The notes below the pieces were generated by a model. It saw only the letters and a program-made list of their open reading frames with translations. It was not told the DNA's origin and did not search any database. 64,000 nt of DNA from positions 66,545,931 through 66,609,930 of the forward strand of contig OX638135.1 in assembly GCA_951804985.1 (NCBI GenBank), read 5' to 3'. The DNA comes from Dryomyza anilis (lineage: Eukaryota > Arthropoda > Insecta > Diptera > Dryomyzidae). Position numbers and translations under genes: made by a program. Shown here in pieces: positions 12,787 through 24,878 of this stretch; the stretch's first letter is position 1; every line of letters begins with the position of its first letter.

Positions 12787-12914
12787 ATGATCAAAAAGAT
12801 CAGAAAAATCAAAAAGATCAGAAAAATCAAAAAGATCAAAAAGATCAAAAAGATCAAAAAGATCAAAAAGATCAAAAAGATCAAAGAGATCAAAGAGATC
12901 AAAGAGATCAAAGA
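12787..12914 (+). repeat. Zone-B module, copy 1
   Basis: Order: an ATGATC step, then GATCAGAAA + AATCAAAAA twice, five plain units, and GATCAAAGA four times (12879-12914). The same order is repeated at 13471 and 13696 with fewer plain units. Confidence 0.9.
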
Positions 12915-13470
12915 GATCAAAAAGATCAAAAAGATCAAAAAGATCAAAAAGATCAAAAAGATCAAAAAGATCAAAAAGATCAAAAAGATCAAAAAGATCA
13001 AAAAGATCAAAAAGATCAAAAAGATCAAAAAGATCAAAAAGATCAAAAAGATCAAAAAGATCAAAAAGATCAAAAAGATCAAAAAGATCAAAAAGATCAA
13101 AAAGATCAAAAAGATCAAAAAGATCAAAAAGATCAAAAAGATCAAAAAGATCAAAAAGATCAAAAAGATCAAAAAGATCAAAAAGATCAAAAAGATCAAA
13201 AAGATCAAAAAGATCAAAAAGATCAAAAAGATCAAAAAGATCAAAAAGATCAAAAAGATCAAAAAGATCAAAAAGATCAAAAAGATCAAAAAGATCAAAA
13301 AGATCAAAAAGATCAAAAAGATCAAAGAGATCAAAGAGATCAAAAAGATCAAAAAGATCAAAAAGATCAAAAAGATCAAAAAGATCAAAAAGATCAAAAA
13401 GATCAAAAAGATCAAAAAGATCAAAAAGATCAAAAAGATCAAAAAGATCAAAAAGATCAAAAAGATCAAA
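12915..13470 (+). repeat. Pure 9-bp array
   Basis: Perfect units, with GATCAAAGA twice near 13319-13336. Confidence 0.9.
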
Positions 13471-13589
13471 ATGATCAAAAAGATCAGAAAAATCAAAAAG
13501 ATCAGAAAAATCAAAAAGATCAAAAAGATCAAAAAGATCAAAAAGATCAAAAAGATCAAAGAGATCAAAGAGATCAAAGAGATCAAAGA
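13471..13589 (+). repeat. Zone-B module, copy 2
   Basis: Starts exactly 684 bp (76 units) after copy 1. Same order, with four plain units between the GATCAGAAA/AATC pairs and the four GATCAAAGA units (13554-13589). Confidence 0.9.
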
Positions 13590-13695
13590 GATCAAAAAGA
13601 TCAAAAAGATCAAAAAGATCAAAAAGATCAAAAAGATCAAAAAGATCAAAAAGATCAAAAAGATCAAAAAGATCAAAAAGATCAAAAAGATCAAA
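13590..13695 (+). repeat. Short pure array between B modules
   Basis: About twelve perfect units. Confidence 0.9.
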
Positions 13696-13796
13696 ATGAT
13701 CAAAAAGATCAGAAAAATCAAAAAGATCAGAAAAATCAAAAAGATCAAAAAGATCAAAAAGATCAAAGAGATCAAAGAGATCAAAGAGAACAAAGA
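13696..13796 (+). repeat. Zone-B module, copy 3
   Basis: Starts exactly 225 bp (25 units) after copy 2. Only two plain units remain before the GATCAAAGA block, and the fourth of those units is GAACAAAGA. The plain spacer shrinks 5, 4, 2 across the three copies. Confidence 0.9.
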
Positions 13797-14876
13797 GATC
13801 AAAAAGATCAAAAAGATCAAAAAGATCAAAAAGATCAAAAAGATCAAAAAGATCAAAAAGATCAAAAAGATCAAAAAGATCAAAAAGATCAAAAAGATCA
13901 AAAAGATCAAAAAGATCAAAAAGATCAAAAAGATCAAAAAGATCAAAAAGATCAAAAAGATCAAAAAGATCAAAAAGATCAAAAAGATCAAAAAGATCAA
14001 AAAGATCAAAAAGATCAAAAAGATCAAAAAGATCAAAAAGATCAAAAAGATCAAAAAGATCAAAAAGATCAAAAAGATCAAAAAGATCAAAAAGATCAAA
14101 AAGATCAAAAAGATCAAAAAGATCAAAAAGATCAAAAAGATCAAAAAGATCAAAAAGATCAAAAAGATCAAAAAGATCAAAAAGATCAAAAAGATCAAAA
14201 AGATCAAAAAGATCAAAAAGATCAAAAAGATCAAAAAGATCAAAAAGATCAAAAAGATCAAAAAGATCAAAAAGATCAAAAAGATCAAAGAGATCAAAGA
14301 GATCAAAGAGATCAAAAAGATCAAAGAGATCAAAAAGATCAAAAAGATCAAAAAGATCAAAAAGATCAAAAAGATCAAAAAGATCGAAAAGATCGAAAAG
14401 ATCAAAAAGATCAAAAAAATCAAAAAGATCAAAAAGATCAAAAAGATCAAAAAGATCAAAAAGATCAAAAAGATCAAAAAGATCAAAAAGATCAAAAAGA
14501 TCAAAAAGATCAAAAAGATCAAAAAGATCAAAAAGATCAAAAAGATCAAAAAGATCAAAAAGATCAAAAAGATCAAAAAGATCAAAAAGATCAAAAAGAT
14601 CAAAAAGATCAAAAAGATCAAAAAGATCAAAAAGATCAAAAAGATCAAAAAGATCAAAAAGATCAAAAAGATCAAAAAGATCAAAAAGATCAAAAAGATC
14701 AAAAAGGTCAAAAAGGTCAAAAAGATCAAAAAGATCAAAGAGATCAAAGAGATCAAAAAGATCAAAAAGATCAAAAAGATCAAAAAGATCAAAAAGATCA
14801 AAAAGATCAAAAAGATCAAAAAGATCAAAAAGATCAAAAAGATCAAAAAGATCAAAAAGATCAAAAAGATCAAAAA
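13797..14876 (+). repeat. 9-bp array with CAAAGA, GATCG and GGTC variants
   Basis: Long perfect run to 14282. Then GATCAAAGA at 14283, 14292, 14301 and 14319, GATCGAAAA twice near 14385-14402, one AATC near 14417, GGTC at 14706 and 14715, and GATCAAAGA at 14733 and 14742. Confidence 0.88.
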
Positions 14877-15065
14877 GATCGAAAAGATCGAAAAAATCAA
14901 AAGATCGAAAAGATCAAAAAGATTGAAAAGATCAAAAAGATCGAAAAAATCAAAAAAATCAAAAGATCGAAAAGATCAAAAAGATTGAAAAGATCAAAAA
15001 GATCGAAAAAATCAAAAAGAATCAAGAAGATCGAAAAGATCAAAAAGATTAAAAATATCGAAAAG
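14877..15065 (+). repeat. Junction C1
   Basis: A dense junction of GATCGAAAA, GATTGAAAA, AATC and 8-base units. It holds the AATCAAGAA core at 15020 (preceded by an extra G, GAATC) and ends GATTAAAAA + TATCGAAAA (15057-15065). The same parts, in the same order but split by about 318 bp, form the zone-D junction at 25851 and 30043. Confidence 0.87.
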
Positions 15066-16201
15066 ATCAAAAAGATCAAAAAGATCAAAAAGATCAAAAA
15101 GATCAAAAAGATCAAAAAGATCAAAAAGATCAAAAAGATCAAAAAGATCAAAAAGATCAAAAAGATCAAAAAGATCAAAAAGATCAAAAAGATCAAAAAG
15201 ATCAAAAAGATCAAAAAGATCAAAAAGATCAAAAAGATCAAAAAGATCAAAAAGATCAAAAAGATCAAAAAGATCAAAAAGATCAAAAAGATCAAAAAGA
15301 TCAAAAAGATCAAAAAGATCAAAAAGATCAAAAAGATCAAAAAGATCAAAAAGATCAAAAAGATCAAAAAGATCAAAAAGATCAAAAAGATCAAAAAGAT
15401 CAAAAAGATCAAAAAGATCAAAAAGATCAAAAAGATCAAAAAGATCAAAAAGATCAAAAAGATCAAAAAGATCAAAAAGATCAAAAAGATCAAAAAGATC
15501 AAAAAGATCAAAAAGATCAAAAAGATCAAAAAGATCAAAAAGATCAAAAAGATCAAAAAGATCAAAAAGATCAAAAAGATCAAAAAGATCAAAAAGATCA
15601 AAAAGATCAAAAAGATCAAAAAGATCAAAAAGATCAAAAAGATCAAAAAGGTCAAAAAGGTCAAAAAGGTCAAAAAGATCAAAAAGATCAAAAAGATCAA
15701 AAAGATCAAAAAGATCAAAAAGATCAAAAAGATCAAAAAGATCAAAAAGATCAAAACGATCAAAAAGATCAAAAAGATCAAAAAGATCAAAAAGATCAAA
15801 AAGATCAAAAAGATCAAAAAGATCAAAAAGATCAAAAAGATCAAAAAGATCAAAAAGATCAAAAAGATCAAAAAGATCAAAAAGATCAAAAAGATCAAAA
15901 AGATCAAAAAGATCAAAAAGATCAAAAAGATCAAAAAGATCAAAAAGATCAAAAAGATCAAAAAGATCAAAAAGATCAAAAAGATCAAAAAGATCAAAAA
16001 GATCAAAAAGATCAAAAAGATCAAAAAGATCAAAAAGATCAAAAAGATCAAAAAGATCAAAAAGATATAAAAGATATAAAAGATCAAAAAGATCAAAAAG
16101 ATCAGAAAAATCACAAAGATCAAAAAGATCAAAAAGATCAAAAAGATCAAAAAGATCAAAAAGATCAAAAAGATCAAAAAGATCAAAGAGATCAAAGAGA
16201 T
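15066..16201 (+). repeat. Zone-C block with GGTC x3, TATAAAAG x2, CAAAGA x2
   Basis: About 65 perfect units, then GGTC at 15650, 15659 and 15668, and one AAAACGATC near 15757. GATATAAAA occurs twice (16064-16081), then GATCAGAAA + AATCACAAA (16100-16117) and GATCAAAGA twice near 16184. The same order is found at 20628-20933. GATATAAAAG contains TATAAAAG, a TATA-box look-alike; no gene follows. Confidence 0.88.
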
Positions 16202-16595
16202 CAAAAAGATCAAAAAGATCAAAAAGATCAAAAAGATCAAAAAGATCAAAAAGATCAAAAAGATCAAAAAGATCAAAAAGATCAAAAAGATCAAAAAGAT
16301 CAAAAAGATCAAAAAGATCAAAAAGATCAAAAAGATCAAAAAGATCAAAAAGATCAAAAAGATCAAAAAGATCAAAAAGATCAAAAAGATCAAAAAGATC
16401 AAAAAGATCAAAAAGATCAAAAAGATCAAAAAGATCAAAAAGATCAAAAAGATCAAAAAGATCAAAATGATCAAAAAGATCAAAAATATCAAAAAGATCA
16501 AAAAGATCGAAAAGATCAAAAAGATCAAAAAGATCAAAAAGATCAAAAAGATCAAAAAGATCAAAAAGATCAAAAAGATCAAAAAAGATCAAAAA
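16202..16595 (+). repeat. 9-bp array with ATGATC, TATC and one 10-bp unit
   Basis: Perfect to about 16460, then an ATGATC step at 16467, TATC near 16487, GATCG near 16507, and one 10-base unit near 16577. Confidence 0.88.
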
Positions 16596-16987
16596 GATCA
16601 AAGGATCAGAATATCGAAAAGATCAAAAAGATCAAAAAGATCAAAAAGATCAAAAAGATCAAAAAGATCAAAAAGATCAAAAAGATCAAAAAGATCAAAA
16701 AGATCAAATAGATCAAAAAGATCAAAAAGATCAAAAAGATCAAAAAGATCAAAAAGATCAAAAAGATCAAAAAGATCAAAAAGATCAAAAAGATCAAAAA
16801 GATCAAAAAGATCAAAAAGATCAAAAAGATCAAAAAGATCAAAAAGATCAAAAAGATCAAAAAGATCAAAAAGATCAAAAAGATCAAAAAGATCAAAAAG
16901 ATCAAAAAGATCAAAAAGATCAAAAAGATCAAAAAGATCAAAAAGATCAAAAAGATCAAAAAGATCAAAGGATCAGAATATCGAAAA
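16596..16987 (+). repeat. Paired GATCAAAG/GATCAGAA/TATCG tails
   Basis: The zone-A tail motif returns with TATCGAAAA in place of GATCGAAAA at 16596-16620 and 16963-16987, 367 bp apart. A GATCAAATA unit follows each (16702 and 17042). This is a local duplication of a zone-A-like boundary. Confidence 0.87.
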
Positions 16988-19556
16988 GATCAAAAAGATC
17001 AAAAAGATCAAAAAGATCAAAAAGATCAAAAAGATCAAAAAGATCAAATAGATCAAAAAGATCAAAAAGATCAAAAAGATCAAAAAGATCAAAAAGATCA
17101 AAAAGATCAAAAAGATCAAAAAGATCAAAAAGATCAAAAAGATCAAAAAGATCAAAAAGATCAAAAAGATCAAAAAGATCAAAAAGATCAAAAAGATCAA
17201 AAAGATCAAAAAGATCAAAAAGATCAAAAAGATCAAAAAGATCAAAAAGATCAAAAAGATCAAAAAGATCAAAAAGATCAAAAAGATCAAAAAGATCAAA
17301 AAGATCAAAAAGATCAAAAAGATCAAAAAGATCAAAAAGATCAAAAAGATCAAAAAGATCAAAAAGATCAAAAAGATCAAAAAGATCAAAAAGATCAAAA
17401 AGATCAAAAAGATCAAAAAGATCAAAAAGATCAAAAAGATCAAAAAGATCAAAAAGATCAAAAAGATCAAAAAGATCAAAAAGATCAAAAAGATCAAAAA
17501 GATCAAAAAGATCAAAAAGATCAAAAAGGTCAAAAAGATCAAAAAGATCAAAAAGATCAAAAAGATCAAAAAGATCAAAAAGATCAAAAAGATCAAAAAG
17601 ATCAAAAAGATCAAAAAGATCAAAAAGATCAAAAAGATCAAAAAGATCAAAAAGATCAAAAAGATCAAAAAGATCAAAAAGATCAAAAAGATCAAAAAGA
17701 TCAAAAAGATCAAAAAGATCAAAAAGATCAAAAAGATCAAAAAGATCAAAAAGATCAAAAAGATCAAAAAGATCAAAAAGATCAAAAAGATCAAAAAGAT
17801 CAAAAAGATCAAAAGATCAAAAAGATCAAAAAGATCAAAAGATCAAAAAGATCAAAAAGATCAAAAAGATCAAAAAGATCAAAAAGATCAAAAAGATCAA
17901 AAAGATCAAAAAGATCAAAAAGATCAAAAAGATCAAAAAGATCAAAAAGATCAAAAAGATCAAAAAGATCAAAAAGATCAAAAAGATCAAAAAGATCAAA
18001 AAGATCAAAAAGATCAAAAAGATCAAAAAGATCAAAAAGATCAAAAAGATCAAAAAGATCAAAAAGATCAAAAAGATCAAAAAGATCAAAAAGATCAAAA
18101 AGATCAAAAAGATCAAAAAGATCAAAAAGATCAAAAAGATCAAAAAGATCAAAAAGATCAAAAAGATCAAAAAGATCAAAAAGATCAAAAAGATCAAAAA
18201 GATCAAAAAGATCAAAAAGATCAAAAAGATCAAAAAGATCAAAAAGATCAAAAAGATCAAAAAGATCAAAAAGATCAAAAAGATCAAAAAGATCAAAAAG
18301 ATCAAAAAGATCAAAAAGATCAAAAAGATCAAAAAGATCAAAAAGATCAAAAAGATCAAAAAGATCAAAAAGATCAAAAAGATCAAAAAGATCAAAAAGA
18401 TCAAAAAGATCAAAAGATCAAAAAGATCAAAAAGATCAAAAAGATCAAAAGATCAAAAAGATCAAAAAGATCAAAAAGATCAAAAAGATCAAAAAGATCA
18501 AAAAGATCAAAAAGATCAAAAAGATCAAAAAGATCAAAAAGATCAAAAAGATCAAAAAGATCAAAAAGATCAAAAAGATCAAAAAGATCAAAAAGATCAA
18601 AAAGATCAAAAAGATCAAAAAGATCAAAAAGATCAAAAAGATCAAAAAGATCAAAAAGATCAAAAAGATCAAAAGATCAAAAAGATCAAAAAGATCAAAA
18701 GATCAAAAAGATCAAAAAGATCAAAAAGATCAAAAAGATCAAAAAGATCAAAAAGATCAAAAAGATCAAAAAGATCAAAAAGATCAAAAAGATCAAAAAG
18801 ATCAAAAAGATCAAAAAGATCAAAAAGATCAAAAAGATCAAAAAGATCAAAAAGATCAAAAAGATCAAAAAGATCAAAAAGATCAAAAAGATCAAAAAGA
18901 TCAAAAAGATCAAAAAGATCAAAAAGATCAAAAAGATCAAAAAGATCAAAAAGATCAAAAAGATCAAAAAGATCAAAAAGATCAAAAAGATCAAAAAGAT
19001 CAAAAAGATCAAAAAGATCAAAAAGATCAAAAAGATCAAAAAGATCAAAAAGATCAAAAAGATCAAAAAGATCAAAAAGATCAAAAAGATCAAAAAGATC
19101 AAAAAGATCAAAAAGATCAAAAAGATCAAAAAGATCAAAAAGATCAAAAAGATCAAAAAGATCAAAAAGATCAAAAAGATCAAAAAGATCAAAAAGATCA
19201 AAAAGATCAAAAAGATCAAAAAGATCAAAAAGATCAAAAAGATCAAAAAGATCAAAAAGATCAAAAAGATCAAAAAGATCAAAAAGATCAAAAAGATCAA
19301 AAAGATCAAAAAGATCAAAAAGATCAAAAAGATCAAAAAGATCAAAAAGATCAAAAAGATCAAAAAGATCAAAAAGATCAAAAAGATCAAAAAGATCAAA
19401 AAGATCAAAAAGATCAAAAAGATCAAAAAGATCAAAAAGATCAAAAAGATCAAAAAGATCAAAAAGATCAAAAAGATCAAAAAGATCAAAAAGATCAAAA
19501 AGATCAAAAAGATCAAAAAGATCAAAAAGATCAAAAAGATCAAAAAGATCAAAAAG
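16988..19556 (+). repeat. Near-pure array with sparse 8-bp units
   Basis: About 2.57 kb with almost no substitutions: GATCAAATA at 17042 and one GGTC near 17527. Isolated 8-base units occur near 17810, 17833, 18408, 18441, 18668 and 18693. They come in pairs about 25-33 bp apart, splitting the array into pure blocks; the paired spacing suggests that one two-slip segment was copied three times. Confidence 0.88.
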
Positions 19557-20032
19557 ATCAGAAAAGATCAAAAAGATCAAAAAGATCAAAAAGATCAAAA
19601 AGATCAAAAGGATCAAAAAGATCAAAAAGATCAAAAAGATCAAAAAGATCAAAAAGATCAAAAAGATCAAAAAGATCAAAAAGATCAAAAAGATCAAAAA
19701 GATCAAAAAGATCAAAAAGATCAAAAAGATCAAAAAGATCAAAAAGATCAAAAAGATCAAAAAGATCAAAAAGATCAAAAAGATCAAAAAGATCAAAAAG
19801 ATCAAAAAGATCAAAAAGATCAAAAAGATCAAAAAGATCAAAAAGATCAAAAAGATCAAAAAGATCAAAAAGATCAAAAAGATCAAAAAGATCAAAAAGA
19901 TCAAAAAGATCAAAAAGATCAAAAAGATCAAAAAGATCAAAAAGATCAAAAAGATCAAAAAGGTCAAAAGATCAAAAAGATCAAAAAGATCAAAAATATC
20001 AAAAAGATCAAAAAGATCAAAAAGATCAAAAA
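19557..20032 (+). repeat. 9-bp array leading to junction CB
   Basis: Begins with a GATCAGAAAA unit, then GATCAAAAGG near 19604, a long pure run, a GGTC followed by an 8-base unit near 19962, and a TATC near 19995. Confidence 0.87.
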
Positions 20033-20290
20033 GATCCAAAAGATCAAAAAGATCAAAAAGATCAGAAATATCAGAAAGATCGAAAAAAATCAAAAGATTG
20101 AAAATATTGAAAAGATCAAAAAGATCAAAAAGGATCAAAAAGATCAAAAATATCAAAAAGATCGAAAAGATAGAAAAGATCGAAAAGATCAGAAAGATCG
20201 AAAAAATCAAAAAGATTGAAAAGATTGAAAAGATCAAAAAGATCAAAAAGATCGAAAAGATCAAAAAGATCAAAAAGATCAAAAAAATCA
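20033..20290 (+). repeat. Junction CB, copy 1
   Basis: A diverged patch: GATCCAAAA, GATCAGAAA, GATCGAAAA, long A-tracts, GATTGAAAAT ATTG at 20096, GATAGAAAA, and GATTGAAAA twice from 20214, ending near an AATC at 20283. The matching patch is at 22867-23115. It is among the most variant-dense stretches of the window. Confidence 0.86.
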
Positions 20291-20933
20291 AAAAGATCAA
20301 AAAGATCAAAAAGATCAAAAAGATCAAAAAGATCAAAAAGATCAAAAAGATCAAAAAGATCAAAAAGATCAAAAAGATCAAAAAGATCAAAAAGATCAAA
20401 AAGATCAAAAAGATCAAAAAGATCAAAAAGATCAAAAAGATCAAAAAGATCAAAAAGATCAAAAAGATCAAAAAGATCAAAAAGATCAAAAAGATCAAAA
20501 AGATCAAAAAGATCAAAAAGATCAAAAAGATCAAAAAGATCAAAAAGATCAAAAAGATCAAAAAGATCAAAAAGATCAAAAAGATCAAAAAGATCAAAAA
20601 GATCAAAAAGATCAAAAAGATCAAAAAGGTCAAAAAGGTCAAAAAGGTCAAAAAGATCAAAAAGATCAAAAAGATCAAAAAGATCAAAAAGATCAAAAAG
20701 ATCAAAAAGATCAAAAAGATCAAAAAGATCAAAAAGATCAAAAAGATCAAAAAGATCAAAAAGATCAAAAAGATCAAAAAGATCAAAAAGATATAAAAGA
20801 TATAAAAGATATAAAAGATATAAAAGATCAAAAAGATCAAAAAGATCAGAAAAATCAAAAAGATCAAAAAGATCAAAAAGATCAAAAAGATCAAAAAGAT
20901 CAAAAAGATCAAAGAGATCAAAGAGATCAAAGA
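20291..20933 (+). repeat. Zone-C block, copy 2 (GGTC x3, TATAAAAG x4, CAAAGA x3)
   Basis: GGTC at 20628, 20637 and 20646. GATATAAAA four times (20790-20825), GATCAGAAA + AATC (20844-20861), and GATCAAAGA three times (20907-20933). The order equals 15650-16201, but the array between GGTC and GATATAAAA is 162 bp instead of 414 bp. Confidence 0.9.
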
Positions 20934-21471
20934 GATCAAAAAGATCAAAAAGATCAAAAAGATCAAAAAGATCAAAAAGATCAAAAAGATCAAAAAGATC
21001 AAAAAGATCAAAAAGATCAAAAAGATCAAAAAGATCAAAAAGATCAAAAAGATCAAAAAGATCAAAAAGATCAAAAAGATCAAAAAGATCAAAAAGATCA
21101 AAAAGATCAAAAAGATCAAAAAGATCAAAAAGATCAAAAAGATCAAAAAGATCAAAAAGATCAAAAAGATCAAAAAGATCAAAAAGATCAAAAAGATCAA
21201 AAAGTTCAAAAAGATCAAAAAGATCAAAAAGATCAAAAAGATCAAAAAGATCAAAAAGATCAAAAAGATCAAAAAGATCAAAAAGATCAAAAAGATCAAA
21301 AAGATCAAAAAGATCAAAAAGATCAAAAAGATCAAAAAGATCAAAAAGATCAAAAAGATCAAAAATATCAAAAAGATCGAAAAGATCAAAAAGATCAAAA
21401 AGATCAAAAAGATCAAAAAGATCAAAAAGATCAAAAAGATCAAAAAGATCAAAGGATCAGAAGATCGAAAA
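20934..21471 (+). repeat. 9-bp array with GTTC and a zone-A tail
   Basis: Pure units with one GTTC near 21203, a TATC + GATCG near 21366-21385, and the tail GATCAAAG / GATCAGAA / GATCGAAAA at 21447-21471. Confidence 0.88.
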
Positions 21472-22866
21472 GATCAAAAAGATCAAAAAGATCAAAAAGA
21501 TCAAAAAGATCAAAAAGATCAAAAAGATCAAAAAGATCAAAAAGATCAAAAAGATCAAAAAGATCAAAAAGATCAAAAAGATCAAAAAGATCAAAAAGAT
21601 CAACAAGATCAAAAAGATCAAAAAGATCAAAAAGATCAAAAAGATCAAAAAGATCAAAAAGATCAAAAAGATCAAAAAGATCAAAAAGATCAAAAAGATC
21701 AAAAAGATCAAAAAGATCAAAAAGATCAAAAAGATCAAAAAGATCAAAAAGATCAAAAAGATCAAAAAGATCAAAAAGATCAAAAAGATCAAAAAGATCA
21801 AAAAGATCAAAAAGATCAAAAAGATCAAAAAGATCAAAAAGATCAAAAAGATCAAAAAGATCAAAAAGATCAAAAAGATCAAAAAGATCAAAAAGATCAA
21901 AAAGATCAAAAAGATCAAAAAGATCAAAAAGATCAAAAAGATCAAAAAGATCAAAAAGATCAAAAAGATCAAAAAGATCAAAAAGATCAAAAAGATCAAA
22001 AAGATCAAAAAGATCAAAAAGATCAAAAAGATCAAAAAGATCAAAAAGATCAAAAAGATCAAAAAGATCAAAAAGATCAAAAAGATCAAAAAGATCAAAA
22101 AGATCAAAAAGATCAAAAAGATCAAAAAGATCAAAAAGATCAAAAAGATCAAAAAGATCAAAAAGATCAAAAAGATCAAAAAGATCAAAAAGATCAAAAA
22201 GATCAAAAAGATCAAAAAGATCAAAAAGATCAAAAAGATCAAAAAGATCAAAAAGATCAAAAAGATCAAAAAGATCAAAAAGATCAAAAAGATCAAAAAG
22301 ATCAAAAAGATCAAAAAGATCAAAAAGATCAAAAAGATCAAAAAGATCAAAAAGATCAAAAAGATCAAAAAGATCAAAAAGATCAAAAAGATCAAAAAGA
22401 TCAAAAAGATCAAAAAGATCAAAAAGATCAAAAAGATCAAAAAGATCAAAAAGATCAAAAAGATCAAAAAGATCAGAAAAATCAAAAAGATCAAAAAGAT
22501 CAAAAAGATCAAAAAGATCAAAGAGATCAAAGAGATCAAAGAGATCAAAGAGATCAAAAAGATCAAAAAGATCAAAAAGATCAAAAAGATCAAAAAGATC
22601 AAAAAGATCAAAAAGATCAAAAAGATCAAAAAGATCAAAAAGATCAAAAAGATCAAAAAGATCAAAAAGATCAAAAAGATCAAAAAGATCAAAAAGATCA
22701 AAAAGATCAAAAAGATCAAAAAGATCAAAAAGATCAAAAAGATCAAAAAGATCAAAAAGATCAAAAAGATCAAAAAGATCAAAAAGATCAAAAAGATCAA
22801 AAAGATCAAAAAGATCAAAAAGATCAAAAAGATCAAAAAGATCAAAAAGATCAAAAAGATCAAAAA
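21472..22866 (+). repeat. Long pure array with a CAAAGA x4 block
   Basis: Perfect units with one GATCAACAA near 21598. GATCAGAAA + AATC at 22471-22488 is followed by GATCAAAGA four times (22516-22551), a further copy of the zone B/C theme, then pure units. Confidence 0.9.
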
Positions 22867-23115
22867 GATCCAAAAGATCAAAAAGATCAAAAAGATCAGA
22901 AAGATCAGAAAGATCGAAAAAAATCAAAAAGATTGAAAATATTGAAAAGATCAAAAAGATCAAAAAGATCAAAAATATCAAAAAGATCGAAAAGATAGAA
23001 AAGATCGAAAAGATCAGAAAGATCGAAAAAATCAAAAAGATTGAAAAGATTGAAAAGATCAAAAAGATCAAAAAGATCGAAAAGATCAAAAAGATCAAAA
23101 AGATCAAAAAAATCA
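22867..23115 (+). repeat. Junction CB, copy 2
   Basis: Same order as 20033-20290: GATCCAAAA, GATCAGAAA twice, GATCG, the GATTGAAAAT ATTG step at 22931, GATAGAAAA, and GATTGAAAA twice from 23039, with small length differences. Confidence 0.86.
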
Positions 23116-23866
23116 AAAAGATCAAAAAGATCAAAAAGATCAAAAAGATCAAAAAGATCAAAAAGATCAAAAAGATCAAAAAGATCAAAAATATCAAAAA
23201 GATCAAAAAGATCAAAAAGATCAAAAAGATCAAAAAGATCAAAAAGATCAACAAGATCAAAAAGATCAAAAAGATCAAAAAGATCAAAAAGATCAAAAAG
23301 ATCAAAAAGATCAAAAAGATCAAAAAGATCAAAAAGATCAAAAAGATCAAAAAGATCAAAAAGATCAAAAAGATCAAAAAGATCAAAAAGATCAAAAAGA
23401 TCAAAAAGATCAAAAAGATCAAAAAGATCAAAAAGATCAAAAAGATCAAAAAGATCAAAAAGATCAAAAAGATCAAAAAGATCAAAAAGATCAAAAAGAT
23501 CAAAAAGATCAAAAAGATCAAAAAGATCAAAAAGATCAAAAAGATCAAAAAGATCAAAAAGATCAAAAAGATCAAAAAGATCAAAAAGATCAAAAAGATC
23601 AAAAAGATCAAAAAGATCAAAAAGATCAAAAAGATCAAAAAGATCAAAAAGATCAAAAAGATCAAAAAGATCAAAAAGATCAAAAAGATCAAAAAGATCA
23701 AAAAGATCAAAAAGATCAAAAAGATCAAAAAGATCAAAAAGATCAAAAAGATCAAAAAGATCAAAAAGATCAAAAAGATCAAAAAGATCAAAAAGATCAA
23801 AAAGATCAAAAAGATCAAAAAGATCAAAAAGATCAAAAAGATCAAAAAGATCAAAAAGATCAAAAA
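23116..23866 (+). repeat. Pure 9-bp array
   Basis: Perfect units apart from one TATC near 23189 and one GATCAACAA near 23248. Confidence 0.9.
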
Positions 23867-23983
23867 GAGCAAAAAGAGCAAAAAGAGCAAAAAGAGCAAA
23901 AAGAGCAAAAAGAGCAAAAAGAGCAAAAAGAGCAAAAAGAGCAAAAAGAGCAAAAAGAGCAAAAAGAGCAAAAAGAGCAAAAA
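23867..23983 (+). repeat. GAGC block, 13 units
   Basis: Thirteen consecutive GAGCAAAAA units (GATC to GAGC). It is the first of three pure GAGC blocks, with 13, 19 and 21 units, each just upstream of a D2 junction. Confidence 0.95.
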
Positions 23984-24878
23984 GATCAAAATGATCAAAA
24001 TGATCAAAAAGATCGAAAATATCAAAAAGATTAAAAATATCGAAAAGGTCAAAAAGATCAAAAGAACAAAAAGAACAAAAAGATCAAAAAGATCAAAAAA
24101 ATAAAAAGATCGAAAACATCAAAAAGATCAAAAAGATCAAGAGATCAAAAAGATCAAAAGATCAAAAAGATCAAAAAGATCAAGAGATCAAAAAGATCAA
24201 AAGATCAAAAAGATCAAAAGATCAAAAAAATAAAAAGATCAAAAAGATCAAAAAGATCAAAAAGATCAAAAAGATCAAAAAGATCAAAAAGATCAAAAAG
24301 ATCAAAAAGATCAAAAAGATCAAAAAGATCAAAAAGATCAAAAAGATCAAAATATCAAAAAGATCAGAGATCGAAAAGATCAAAAAGATCAAAAAGATCA
24401 AAAAGATCAAAAAGATCAAAAAGATCAAAAAGTTCAAAAAGATCAAAAAGATCAAAAAGATCAAAAAGATCAAAAAGATCAAAAAGATCAAAAAGATCAA
24501 AAAGATCAAAAAGATCAAAAAGATCAAAAAGATCAAAAAGATCAAAAAGATCATAAAGATCAAAAAGATCAACAAGATCAAAAAGATCGAAAAGATCGAA
24601 AAAATCAAAAGATCGAAAAGATCAAAAAAATAAAAAGATCGAAAACATCAAAAAGATCAAAAAGATCAAAAAGATCAAGAGATCAAAAAGATCAAAAAGA
24701 TCAAAAAGATCAAAAAGATCAAAAACATCAAAAACATCAAAAACATCAAAAAACATCAAAAAGATCAAAAAGATCAAAAAGATCAAAAAGATCAAAAAGA
24801 TCAAAAGATCAAAAAGATCAAAAAGATCAAAAAGATCAAAAAGATCAAAAAGATCGAAAAAATCGAAAAAATCAAAAA
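23984..24878 (+). repeat. Junction D2, copy A (diverged)
   Basis: ATGATC steps, then GATCGAAAA + TATC at 24011, GATTAAAAA, TATCG, GGTC, two GAAC units, AAAATAAAA and CATC units, GATCAAGA 8-base units, one GTTC near 24431, and three or four CATC units at 24721-24760. It ends GATCG, AATCG, AATC (24852-24878). It parallels 27112-28075 and 31349-32312 but differs in detail. Confidence 0.85.

Noticed and set aside
12787..16070. A lysine/isoleucine repeat protein gene on the + strand
   Set aside because: It is the AAA AAG ATC reading of the satellite. Amino-acid changes follow DNA-unit variants (GATCAAAGA gives Glu, GGTC gives Val), with no non-repeat domain, signal or start context.
16064..16081. 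Promoter called from TATAAAAG
   Set aside because: No gene or other promoter element is near, so it is kept only as a low-interest finding.
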